From: Cellulosimicrobium protaetiae
GTDB lineage: Bacteria; Actinomycetota; Actinomycetes; Actinomycetales; Cellulomonadaceae
Direction of reading: 5' to 3'
Assembly: GCF_009708005.2 (NCBI RefSeq)
Contig: NZ_CP052757.1
Location: 2,480,001 to 2,544,000, forward strand
DNA: 64,000 nucleotides
Shown here in pieces: positions 19,913-27,575 of the stretch. Positions within the stretch are counted from its first letter, which is position 1. The number at the start of each line of letters is the position of its first letter. A model generated the notes under the pieces. It worked only from the letters and a program-made list of their open reading frames with translations. It searched no databases and had not been told where the DNA came from. The position numbers and the translations under genes are program-made.

Positions 19913-20371
19913 GTGACCCTGCGAACGCTCCGCGACGCCTCCGCGCGCCCGCTCACCGCCCTGACCGCCGCCCTGCTCACCGCGGGCCTCCTGGCCGGGT
20001 GCTCGTCGAGCGACGAGCCCACCGCCGACCCCACGTCCGCCTCCGGGTCGACCGCGACCGAGGAGACGAGCGCGCCCGCCGACGAGGCGACGGACGAGTC
20101 CGGCGAGGCGCAGGACGCGCCCGAGTTCTCCTACGCGGGCCGGGAGGGTGCCGTGGCGCTCGACCTGCTGCTCGAGGCCGACCCGTCCGCCCAGGTGACC
20201 GGCGAGGGTGAGAACGCGTTCGTCACGGCGATCGACGGTGTCGTGGCCGACCCGGACAGCGAGTTCTGGGCGCTGTACGTCAACGGCGAGATGGCGAGCG
20301 TCGGGGCGGGTTCGCTCGAGACGAAGGACGGGGACGAGATCACGTGGAAGCTCGAGACGTTCACCTCGTGA
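19913..20371 (+). CDS. DUF4430 (transcobalamin-like) lipoprotein
   Basis: A 152-residue exported lipoprotein. The signal has Arg residues, ALLTAGLLAGC as hydrophobic core and lipobox (LAGC, Cys near residue 30), then a Ser/Thr/Glu-rich linker of about 50 residues. The C-terminal domain (about 80-152), with ALDLLLEADPSAQVTGEG and WALYVNGEMASVGAGSLETKDGDEITWKLE, matches the DUF4430 fold related to the C-terminal domain of cobalamin carriers. Its stop overlaps the start of the next gene (GTGA), so the pair is translationally coupled. A role in capturing a small ligand, possibly a corrinoid, for the membrane partner is inferred. Confidence 0.8.
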   Translation: MTLRTLRDASARPLTALTAALLTAGLLAGCSSSDEPTADPTSASGSTATEETSAPADEATDESGEAQDAPEFSYAGREGAVALDLLLEADPSAQVTGEGENAFVTAIDGVVADPDSEFWALYVNGEMASVGAGSLETKDGDEITWKLETFTS

Positions 20372-20946
20372 CGGGCTCACCCGCCTCGCTGGTGACGCGC
20401 TGGTGGCGCCCGGCGCTCGTCGTGGCGCTCGCGGCGCTCGCCGTCATCTGGCGGCTCGTGCGCGCCGACCTCGGTGCGCCGCCGAACCTGGAGCTGGTGA
20501 CCGCGGCGACGTTCGCGGCGACCATCCTGCTGCGCTCGCGGTGGGCGTTCGTCGTGCCGCTCGCCGTGACCGTCGTGTCCGACGTCGTGCTGGGCAACAC
20601 CGCGATCGCACTGTTCACGTGGAGCGCCTGGCTCGTCGTCGGGCTGGGCTCGCTGCTCGCGCGGAACACGACCGGCTGGCGGCGCGTGGGCGCGGGCGCG
20701 GCGTTCGGCGTCGCGGGCTCGCTCTGGTTCTTCGCGTGGACCAACTTCGGCGTCTGGCTCCAGGGCCGCGGCGTCTGGTACCCGGCGGGAGTCGACGGGC
20801 TCGTCGCGAGCTATGTCGCGGGGCTGCCGTTCCTGCGGACCATGCTGCTCGGCAACCTCGTGCTCGTGCCGCTCGTCGCGGCGGGCACGCTGCTCGTGGA
20901 CCGGCTCGAGGCGTCGCACGGGATGGTCGCGGCCCGACCGGCGTGA
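20368..20946 (+). CDS. polytopic membrane protein, ECF S-component/DUF6580-like
   Basis: A 192-residue protein with about six hydrophobic segments (for example ALVVALAALAVIWRLV, AATILLRSRWAFVVPLAVTVVSDVVLG, WSAWLVVGLGSLLA, AGAAFGVAGSLWFFAWTNFGVWL and LGNLVLVPLVAAGTLLV). The size and the SDVVLGN and FAWTNFGVWL motifs resemble DUF6580 proteins, which are likely relatives of ECF transporter substrate-binding subunits. It overlaps the DUF4430 lipoprotein gene by 4 bases. No ATPase or EcfT partner is next to it, so any energising module would be shared from elsewhere. Confidence 0.7.
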   Translation: MTGSPASLVTRWWRPALVVALAALAVIWRLVRADLGAPPNLELVTAATFAATILLRSRWAFVVPLAVTVVSDVVLGNTAIALFTWSAWLVVGLGSLLARNTTGWRRVGAGAAFGVAGSLWFFAWTNFGVWLQGRGVWYPAGVDGLVASYVAGLPFLRTMLLGNLVLVPLVAAGTLLVDRLEASHGMVAARPA

Positions 20947-21028
20947 CCCGCGCGGTAGCGTGGTCCGTGCCGGACGGCCGCTCGGGCTGAGTCGGCGACG
21001 GGCTCGGCCGGGCAGGAGGAGGACACCC

Positions 21029-21397
21029 ATGGCGGGACACCGGATCTTCGGGATGAGCTTCGCGAGCATCTACCCGCTCTACGTGACCAAGGTGGAGCGC
21101 AAGGGACACTCGACGGACGAGCTCGACCAGGTCATCACCTGGCTGACCGGATACGACGACACCGGCCTGGCGCAGGCGATCGCGGACGAGATCACGCTCG
21201 AGGAGTTCTTCGACCGGGCGCCGGCGATGAACCCGAACGCCTCGCTCATCACCGGCGTGATCTGCGGCATCCGCGTCGAGGACATCGAGGATCCGCTCAT
21301 GCAGAAGATCCGCTACCTCGACAAGCTCGTCGACGAGGTAGCGCGCGGGAAGAAGATGACGTCGATCCTCCGCGGGGAGCCCGCGACTGCCTCGTAG
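21029..21397 (+). CDS. DUF2200 family protein
   Basis: A 122-residue soluble protein. The whole chain matches the DUF2200 pattern: HRIFGMSFASIYPLYVTKVERKGHSTDELDQVITWLTGY, then EITLEEFFDRAPAMNPNASLITGVICGIRVEDIEDPLMQKIRYLDKLVDE. The ATG has an AGGAGGAGG site 5-6 nt upstream. Members are widespread but have no assigned function. The next gene is convergent, with only 12 bases between stops and no hairpin. Confidence 0.85.
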   Translation: MAGHRIFGMSFASIYPLYVTKVERKGHSTDELDQVITWLTGYDDTGLAQAIADEITLEEFFDRAPAMNPNASLITGVICGIRVEDIEDPLMQKIRYLDKLVDEVARGKKMTSILRGEPATAS

Positions 21398-21409
21398 CCG
21401 CCCGCCGAC

Positions 21410-21850
21410 TCAGCCGAGCTGTTGCGCGATCCCGACGATGATCCCGCCCGGCCCGCGCAGGTAGCAGAGCCGGTAGGCGTCCTCGTACCGCACGATCTCT
21501 CCCAGCACCTCGCCGCCGTGGCTGCCGAGCCGCTCGACCGTGTCGTCGATGTCGTCGACGGCGAACATCACCCGGTGCAGACCCAGCACGTTGGGCGGTG
21601 CCGTGCCCAGGCCGAGGTCGAGCGGCGTGGGCGCGTGGTACCGCGTGAGCTCGAGCCGCCCGGGACCGTCGGAGACGCGCATCATCGCGATCTCCGACCG
21701 CAGGCCGTCGAGCCCCACGACGCGCTCGGCCCACCTCCCTTCGATCGTCGTCCGGCCCTCGAGCTCCATCCCGAGCTCGGCGAAGAACGCGACGGCCGCG
21801 TCGAGGTCGTCGACGACGACGGCGACGTTGTCGAGGCGCTGGAGCGCCAT
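21410..21850 (-). CDS. VOC (glyoxalase/bleomycin-resistance fold) protein
   Basis: A 146-residue single VOC domain. The opening LDNVAVVVDDLDAAVAFFAELGMELEGR, HRVMFAVDDIDDTVERLGSHGGEVLG and CYLRGPGGIIVGIAQQL are typical of the paired beta-alpha-beta-beta-beta units. Metal-ligand positions His/Glu are only partly present (the first position is Asn4/Val), so it could be a metal-free binding protein or a dioxygenase/isomerase relative. The start has GAGGAGG upstream. The substrate is unknown. Confidence 0.8.
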   Translation of the reverse strand: MALQRLDNVAVVVDDLDAAVAFFAELGMELEGRTTIEGRWAERVVGLDGLRSEIAMMRVSDGPGRLELTRYHAPTPLDLGLGTAPPNVLGLHRVMFAVDDIDDTVERLGSHGGEVLGEIVRYEDAYRLCYLRGPGGIIVGIAQQLG

Positions 21851-21896
21851 GGGGTGCCTCCTCGGTCCGTGGAAACGGTGATGTCCGGTCCCAGGA

Positions 21897-22544
21897 TCAC
21901 GCGTCGTGGTCGACGCCGCGCCCTGGTTCGCTCATGTCGCCCGTCCCTGGTGTGCCGTCCGCGAGGCCGTAGCGCAGCAGGACGGTGCCCGTCGGGCTGG
22001 GCGCGGGCGGCTCGAGGAGCGTGAGGTTGGTGGGGACGGCGCCGCCGTCGAACACGGACTTGCCGGTGCCCAGCACGATGGGGTGCACCCACAGGTCGAG
22101 GCGGTCGAACAGCCTCTCGTGCAGCAGCGTCTGCACCAGGTCGAGGCTGCCGACGACCTTGACGTGCTCGTGGCGGTCGCGGATCTCGCGCACCGAAACC
22201 GGCAGGTCCGGGCCGAGCAACGTCGACCCGGCCCACGACAGGTCGGGCGTGCCGCGCGACGCGACGTACTTGGGGATGCGGTTGAACAGGGCGGCGAAGT
22301 CGTCGTCCTGCCCGCCCTCCTGGAACGGCCAGTACGACGCGAAGATGTCGTACGTGCGCCGCCCGAGCAGCAGCGCGTCGGTGCCCTCGTACGCCGCGGC
22401 GATCTGCGCGCCCGCGACGTCGTCGAGCAACGGCGCCTGCCAGCCGCCGAACGCGAACCCGCCCTCCGGGTCCTCTTCCGGCCCGCCGGGCGCCTGCCCG
22501 ACGAGGTCGAGGGTCGTGAACAGCTCGATCTCGATGGATCCCAT
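21897..22544 (-). CDS. dihydrofolate-reductase-like (RibD C-terminal) protein
   Basis: A 215-residue protein of the RibD-C/YyaP/YwjB group. ELFTTLDLVGQAPGGPEEDPEGGF, LLLGRRTYDIFASYWP, HVKVVGSLDLVQTLLHERLFDRLDLWVHPIVLGTGKSVFDGG are the NADPH-binding and strand motifs of this family. These proteins reduce pterin- or pyrimidine-like substrates, but most members are unassigned; true DHFR activity is not expected. It lies next to the VOC gene on the same strand with 46 bases between. Confidence 0.82.
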   Translation of the reverse strand: MGSIEIELFTTLDLVGQAPGGPEEDPEGGFAFGGWQAPLLDDVAGAQIAAAYEGTDALLLGRRTYDIFASYWPFQEGGQDDDFAALFNRIPKYVASRGTPDLSWAGSTLLGPDLPVSVREIRDRHEHVKVVGSLDLVQTLLHERLFDRLDLWVHPIVLGTGKSVFDGGAVPTNLTLLEPPAPSPTGTVLLRYGLADGTPGTGDMSEPGRGVDHDA

Positions 22545-22670
22545 GGTCGTCTCCAGGTCGGCTCATCGTCTCGGTCCAGGGGTAGACCGCGTGGTTCCGG
22601 GGAACTCATCGAGCAGGGGAGCGAGCGACGGCTGCGCCGACGTGTCGCATCCCACAGCGTGTGGTTGGAA

Positions 22671-22700
22671 CGGCGGGGATCCGCCGAGCGTCCTACGCTC
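22671..22700 (+). promoter_or_regulatory. two adjacent palindromes in the ole promoter region
   Basis: CGGCGG-GGAT-CCGCCG (22671-22686) abuts GAGCGT-CCT-ACGCTC (22686-22700). The second contains TACGCT (22694-22699), a -10-like hexamer. Together they look like an operator overlapping a promoter about 135 nt upstream of oleA. Confidence 0.45.
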
Positions 22701-22798
22701 AAGGACGCGGGAGTGGGCGGCACCAGCCGCTGCCCCCGCCCGGCGCGGTCGCGCGGCCGCGCCGGCGGTCACGCGCCCCCGGTCGTCTCGTCGCTGAG

Positions 22799-22818
22799 CC
22801 GGACGCTGGTGCGTCCGG
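22799..22818 (+). promoter_or_regulatory. 5'-leader hairpin just before the oleA ribosome binding site
   Basis: CCGGACGC-TGGT-GCGTCCGG is a perfect 8-bp stem ending 6 nt before the GGAG of oleA. It may affect translation or be a remnant attenuator. Confidence 0.4.
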
Positions 22819-22833
22819 CCGTCTGGAGATCGT

Positions 22834-23856
22834 GTGTCAGGAAACGCCACCACCAGGTTCACCAACGTCGCCTTGCTGTCCGTCACCAGCCGGCTCCCCA
22901 CCGGCGTGCGGACGTCTGCCGAGGTGCAGGAGCGTCTCGCTCCCGCGCTGCGACGGCTGGGCCTGCCGTCCACGCTGCTGCAACGTGTGGCGGGCGTGCA
23001 CGAGCGGCGCGCCTGGACCGCCCAGGAGGACGTCGACGCCGCCACGGTCGCCGCGGGGCAGGAGGCGCTGCACGCCGCCGGGGTGGACCCGAGCGACGTC
23101 GGGCTCCTGATCAACACGTCGGTCACGCGCAAGCACCTCGAGCCGTCGGTCGCGGTGCGGCTGCACCACGGGCTCGACCTGCCGTCGTCGGCCACCAACT
23201 TCGACGTCGCCAACGCGTGCCTCGGCTTCATCAACGGCATGAGCCTCGCGGCGGGCATGATCGAGTCCGGCCAGATCCGCTACGCGGTCGTCGTCGACGG
23301 CGAGGACGCCGACATCATCCACGACCGCACGATCGAGCGGCTGCTGCGCGAGGATCGGGACCGCGACGACTTCATGCAGGAGTTCGCCTCGCTCACGCTC
23401 GGCTCCGGCTCGGCCGCCGCCGTGCTGGGCCGCGCCGACGAGCACCCGCGCGCCCACCGCGTGCTCGGTGGAGTCACCCGCGCCGCGACCCGGTTCCACG
23501 ACCTGTGCGTGGGCAGCACGGAGGGCATGTTCACCGACGCGAAGGCGCTGCTTGAGGGCGGCCTCGAGCTCGTCGTGGACGCCTGGAAGGACGCCGTCGC
23601 CGACTGGGACTGGTCGTCCATGGACCGGTACGTCACGCACCAGGTCTCGCGCGTGCACACCGACGCGATCGTCGAGGCGGTGGGCCTGGACCGCTCCCGC
23701 GTGCCCACCACGTACGAGCGGTTCGGCAACGTCGGGCCGGCGTCCGTGCCGATCACCCTCGTCGAGGAGCAGGACACGCTGAGCGCGGGCGACCGCGTGC
23801 TGCTCATGGGCGTGGGCTCGGGCATCAACACGGCGATGCTGGAGCTGGCCTGGTGA
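22834..23856 (+). CDS. oleA: OleA: beta-keto acid-forming thiolase of olefin synthesis
   Basis: A 340-residue thiolase-superfamily enzyme that condenses two fatty acyl-CoAs head to head to a 2-alkyl-3-keto acid. The active-site Cys129 is in FDVANACLGFINGM, His269 in YVTHQVSRVH and Asn299 in ERFGNVGPASV, the Cys-His-Asn triad. DDFMQEFASLTLGSGSAAAVLG is typical of OleA rather than FabH. The GTG at 22834 has GGAG 6 nt upstream. Its stop overlaps the oleBC start (GTGA), and oleD follows by the same overlap, so the three genes form one operon. Confidence 0.93.
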   Translation: MSGNATTRFTNVALLSVTSRLPTGVRTSAEVQERLAPALRRLGLPSTLLQRVAGVHERRAWTAQEDVDAATVAAGQEALHAAGVDPSDVGLLINTSVTRKHLEPSVAVRLHHGLDLPSSATNFDVANACLGFINGMSLAAGMIESGQIRYAVVVDGEDADIIHDRTIERLLREDRDRDDFMQEFASLTLGSGSAAAVLGRADEHPRAHRVLGGVTRAATRFHDLCVGSTEGMFTDAKALLEGGLELVVDAWKDAVADWDWSSMDRYVTHQVSRVHTDAIVEAVGLDRSRVPTTYERFGNVGPASVPITLVEEQDTLSAGDRVLLMGVGSGINTAMLELAW

Positions 23857-26519
23857 CCGGGCCCGCCCTCACCTCCGTGACCGACTCCCTCGCGCGCCCC
23901 GCCCGCACCGTCCCGCACGGGCTGCCCGGCCTGGAACCGCGGTACAGCCACGTGCTGCGCGACGCCCGGGGCGCGACGTGGCACTACCTCGACACGGGCC
24001 CCGAGCTCGAGCGGCACGGTGTCGCGCCCGTCGGCACCGTGCTCGCCGTGCACGGCAACCCCACGTGGTCCTACCTGTGGCGGGGGCTCGTGACCGACTC
24101 CGTCGCCGCCGCCCAGGGCGGCCGTGCGGCGTGGCGCGTCGTCGCCGTCGACCAGCTCGAGATGGGGTTCTCCGCCCGCACGGGCGAGCACCGCCCGCTC
24201 GCCCGCCGCGTCGCCGACCTGGGTGCCTTCACCGACGCCCTCGGCCTCGCCGGGCCCGTCGTCACGCTCGGTCACGACTGGGGCGGCGTCGTCTCCCTCG
24301 GCTGGGCCGTCGACCACCCCGACCTCCTCGCCGGCGTCGCGCTGCTCAACACGGCCGTGCACCAGCCCGACGGAGCCCCGGTGCCCGCGCCCCTGCGCCT
24401 CGCGCTCGCCGGCCCCGTGCACCGGCTCGGCACCCGCACGACGCCCGCCTTCCTCGACACGACGCTCGCCTTGGCGCGGCCACGGCTGGCTGCCGACGTC
24501 GCGGACGCCTACCGGCTGCCCTACCGCGCCGCGCACGACCGCGACGGGATCGAGGGCTTCGTCGCCGACATCCCCGTCGACGCGACGCACTCCAGCGCGC
24601 CCGAGCTCGACCGCATCGCCGACGGCGTCACACGGCTCCGCGTGCCCGCCGTGCTGCTGTGGGGACCGCACGACCCGGTGTTCTCCGACCGCTACCTCGA
24701 CGACCTCGCGCGGCGACTGCCGCACGCGCACGTGCATCGCTTCGCGGACGCCGGCCATCTCGTCGGCGAGGACGCGGACTGGACTCCTGCCGTCCTCGGG
24801 TGGCTCGGGAGCGAGGTCCTGTCGGGTGCCGATGCCGGTGGTGGCGCCGACCCTTCTGCGCGCGACGACCGCCGTTCGTTCGTGCCGCTGTGGGCGGGGC
24901 TGGACGCGCGCGCGGAGGACGACGCGCCCGCGGTGCTGGACATGGCGGCGACCGGTACCGACGGCTCCGCCCGGGCCGTGAGCTGGCGGGCGCTGGACCG
25001 GCAGGTGCGGCGGGTGGCCGCGGGGCTGCACGCGATCGGGGTGCGTCGGGGCGACCGGGTGTCGCTGCTGGTGGAACCGGGGCCCACGCTGACCGCGCTC
25101 GTCTACGCGTGCCTGCGGATCGGGGCCGTCGTGGTGGTCGCCGACGCCGGGCTCGGGGTCCGCGGGCTCACCCGCGCCCAGCGCGGGGCGTGGCCGCGGT
25201 TCGTCGTCGCGCAGACCAAGGGGCTGGCCGCTGCGCGCGCGCTCGGCTGGCCCGGCGTGCGGATCTCGGCCGACCCGCTCGCGCCCGCCGTCCGTCGGGC
25301 GCTGGGCGTGACGCACGAGCTCGTCGACGTCGCACGCGCCGGGGAGGGCGCGACGCTGCCGTCCGAGCCCGGACCCGACGACGAGGCAGCCGTGCTGTTC
25401 ACGTCCGGGTCCACGGGCCCGGCCAAGGGCGTCGTGTACTCGCACGCCCAGCTCTCCGCGCTGCGCGACACGCTCGGCGAGCACTTCGACGTCGGCCCCG
25501 ACACCGGGCTCGTCACCGGCTTCGCCCCGTTCGCGCTGCTCGGGCCCGCGCTCGGCACCCGGTCGGTGACGCCGCGCATGGACGTCTCCTCGCCGCGCAC
25601 GCTCACCGCCCGGGCGGTCGCCGACGCCGTGCGCGCGTCGGACGCGCGCATCGTGTTCCTCTCGCCCGCCGCGATCCTCAACGTGGTCGCGACCGCCGAC
25701 GCGCTCGACGCCGCCGACCGCACCGCCCTCGCGCGCGTGCGCACGTTCCTCTCCACAGGTGCGCCGATCTCGGCCGAGCTGCTCGGCTCGGCCGCCGAGC
25801 TCATGCCCGCCGCCACCGCGCACACCCCGTACGGGATGACGGAGTGCCTGCTGGTCACGGACGTCACGCTCGACGGCATCCGCGACGCCGCCGCGGCCCC
25901 GGACGCGGGCGTGTGCGTGGGCCGCCCCGTGCCCGGTGCGGCGGTGCTCGTCAGCGCGCTCGACGACGACGGCGCCGCGACCGGCGCGCCGTCGGCCACG
26001 CCTGGCGTGCTCGGCGAGGTCCTCGTGCGGGCCGGGCACCTCAAGGAACGCTACGACCGGCTGTGGCTCACCGACCAGGCCGCCGAGCGCGGCACCCCGC
26101 CCGGACGCTGGCACCGCACCGGCGACGTCGGACACCTCGACGCGCACGGCCGACTGTGGATCGAGGGTCGGCGCGGGCACGTGCTCCGCACCGCCGACGG
26201 CCCGCTGGCACCCGTGGGTCCGGAACAGCACGTGGAGCGGGTGGCACAGGTACGGCGGGCCGCCGTCGTCGGCGTCGGCCCCGCGGGCCTGCAGCAGGCG
26301 GTCGCCGTGGTCGAGACCGTGTCCGGCGCCCGGCGCCCCGGGCTGGCGTCCGAGGCGCTCACCGCCGCTGTGCGCGCCGCGTCGCCCGTGGCGCTCGCGG
26401 CCGTGCTCGTGGTGCCGCGCATGCCCACCGACGTGCGGCACAACTCCAAGATCGACCGGGCGCGCCTCGCCGCCTGGGCGGACGGCGTCCTCGCCGGTGG
26501 GCGGGTGGGTCAGCCGTGA
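23853..26519 (+). CDS. oleBC: OleBC fusion: beta-lactone decarboxylase plus beta-lactone synthetase
   Basis: An 888-residue two-domain enzyme. Residues 1-310 are OleB, an alpha/beta hydrolase of the haloalkane dehalogenase branch: oxyanion HGNPTWSYLWRG (about 67-78), the nucleophile Asp142 in GHDWGG, and a C-terminal His in FADAGHLVGED; OleB removes CO2 from a cis-beta-lactone to give the alkene. Residues 340-888 are OleC, an ANL enzyme closing the beta-hydroxy acid to the beta-lactone: P-loop FTSGSTGPAKG near 515, YGMTE, RTGDVG, and NSKIDR with the A10 Lys near the end. Fusion of oleB and oleC is known in actinobacteria such as Micrococcus and lets the lactone pass directly between sites. 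Confidence 0.93.
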   Translation: MTGPALTSVTDSLARPARTVPHGLPGLEPRYSHVLRDARGATWHYLDTGPELERHGVAPVGTVLAVHGNPTWSYLWRGLVTDSVAAAQGGRAAWRVVAVDQLEMGFSARTGEHRPLARRVADLGAFTDALGLAGPVVTLGHDWGGVVSLGWAVDHPDLLAGVALLNTAVHQPDGAPVPAPLRLALAGPVHRLGTRTTPAFLDTTLALARPRLAADVADAYRLPYRAAHDRDGIEGFVADIPVDATHSSAPELDRIADGVTRLRVPAVLLWGPHDPVFSDRYLDDLARRLPHAHVHRFADAGHLVGEDADWTPAVLGWLGSEVLSGADAGGGADPSARDDRRSFVPLWAGLDARAEDDAPAVLDMAATGTDGSARAVSWRALDRQVRRVAAGLHAIGVRRGDRVSLLVEPGPTLTALVYACLRIGAVVVVADAGLGVRGLTRAQRGAWPRFVVAQTKGLAAARALGWPGVRISADPLAPAVRRALGVTHELVDVARAGEGATLPSEPGPDDEAAVLFTSGSTGPAKGVVYSHAQLSALRDTLGEHFDVGPDTGLVTGFAPFALLGPALGTRSVTPRMDVSSPRTLTARAVADAVRASDARIVFLSPAAILNVVATADALDAADRTALARVRTFLSTGAPISAELLGSAAELMPAATAHTPYGMTECLLVTDVTLDGIRDAAAAPDAGVCVGRPVPGAAVLVSALDDDGAATGAPSATPGVLGEVLVRAGHLKERYDRLWLTDQAAERGTPPGRWHRTGDVGHLDAHGRLWIEGRRGHVLRTADGPLAPVGPEQHVERVAQVRRAAVVGVGPAGLQQAVAVVETVSGARRPGLASEALTAAVRAASPVALAAVLVVPRMPTDVRHNSKIDRARLAAWADGVLAGGRVGQP

Positions 26520-27520
26520 ACGTGCTCGTGACCGGGGCGTCGGGGCTGCTCGGAGGCGCCGTCGCCCGTGCGCTGGTGGCACGCGGCGACGGGGTCCGCA
26601 CCCTCCAGCGCCGCCCCTCCGGCGTGCCGGGCGCGGAGGACGTCCAGGGGTCCGTGACCGACCCAGCAGCCGTCGCGCGCGCCGTCGAGGGGGTCGACGC
26701 GGTCGTGCACCTCGCCGCCAAGGTGTCGCTCGCGGGCGACCCCGCGGAGTTCCACGCCGTGAACGTCGAAGGCACCCGCGCGCTCCTCGACGCGGCCGAA
26801 CGCGCCGGGGTCGAGCGGTTCGCGCAGGTGTCGTCGCCGTCCGTGGCCCACCTGGGCTCGTCCTTGGTCGGGGCGGGCACGACGCCGGCCGACCCCCGGC
26901 ACGCGCGCGGCGACTACGCACGCACCAAGGCCGCGGGCGAGCTGCTCACCCTGGGCCGCGACCGCCGTCACCGGCTGGACGGGTCGGGCGAGACCGGACC
27001 GAGCGTCGTCGCCGTGCGCCCGCACCTCGTGTGGGGGCCGGGCGACACCCAGCTCGTCGAGCGGGTGCTCGAGCGCGCGGCGGGCGGGCGCCTGCCCCTG
27101 CTGGGGCACGGCGCGGCGCTCATCGACACGCTCTACGTGGACAACGCCGCGGACGGCATCCTCGCCGCGCTCGACCGCGCCCACGACGTGCACGGTCGCG
27201 CGTACGTGCTGACCAACGGCGAGCCGCGCACCGTCGCCGACCTGCTCACGGGCATCTGCCGGGCGGGCGGCGTCGAGCCACCGCGGTGGCGCGTGCCGGC
27301 CGGGGTCGCGCGAACGGCGGGCAGCCTGGTCGAGGCCGTCTGGCGTGTGCGCCCGGGCGCCGACGAGCCGCCGATGACGCGCTTCCTCGCCGAGCAGCTG
27401 TCGACCGCACATTGGTTCGACCAGCGTGGCACGCGTCGAGACCTGCGCTGGCGCCCCGCCGTGAGCGTCGATGAAGGGCTGCGGCGCCTGGCCGCGTACT
27501 ACGGCGGCACCGCCGCCTGA
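26516..27520 (+). CDS. oleD: OleD: NADPH-dependent 2-alkyl-3-keto acid reductase
   Basis: A 334-residue extended short-chain dehydrogenase. GASGLLGG near residues 7-14 is the nucleotide loop, VVHLAAKVS follows, and the catalytic YxxxK is Tyr134-Lys138 in GDYARTKAAGE. VRPHLVWGPGD and DTLYVDNAADGI are typical of the sterol dehydrogenase/OleD branch. It reduces the OleA product to the beta-hydroxy acid used by OleC. The GTG overlaps the oleBC stop (GTGA). The next gene is convergent (metH), with a weak CCGTCG/CGACGG hairpin in the 55-bp gap. Confidence 0.9.
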   Translation: MNVLVTGASGLLGGAVARALVARGDGVRTLQRRPSGVPGAEDVQGSVTDPAAVARAVEGVDAVVHLAAKVSLAGDPAEFHAVNVEGTRALLDAAERAGVERFAQVSSPSVAHLGSSLVGAGTTPADPRHARGDYARTKAAGELLTLGRDRRHRLDGSGETGPSVVAVRPHLVWGPGDTQLVERVLERAAGGRLPLLGHGAALIDTLYVDNAADGILAALDRAHDVHGRAYVLTNGEPRTVADLLTGICRAGGVEPPRWRVPAGVARTAGSLVEAVWRVRPGADEPPMTRFLAEQLSTAHWFDQRGTRRDLRWRPAVSVDEGLRRLAAYYGGTAA

Positions 27521-27575
27521 CATCGGTCCTTGGTGCCCGTCGAGCCCCGGCGACGGTGCTCGGGCGGAAAGGACG

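Noticed and set aside
23853-24850. Haloalkane dehalogenase annotation for the N-terminal part of the oleBC product
   Set aside because: The fold and Asp nucleophile are shared, but fusion to OleC and position between oleA and oleD identify it as OleB.
23280-26921. 1213-codon open frame opposite the ole operon
   Set aside because: Shadow frame rich in Arg and Gly; the plus strand carries three intact ole genes here.
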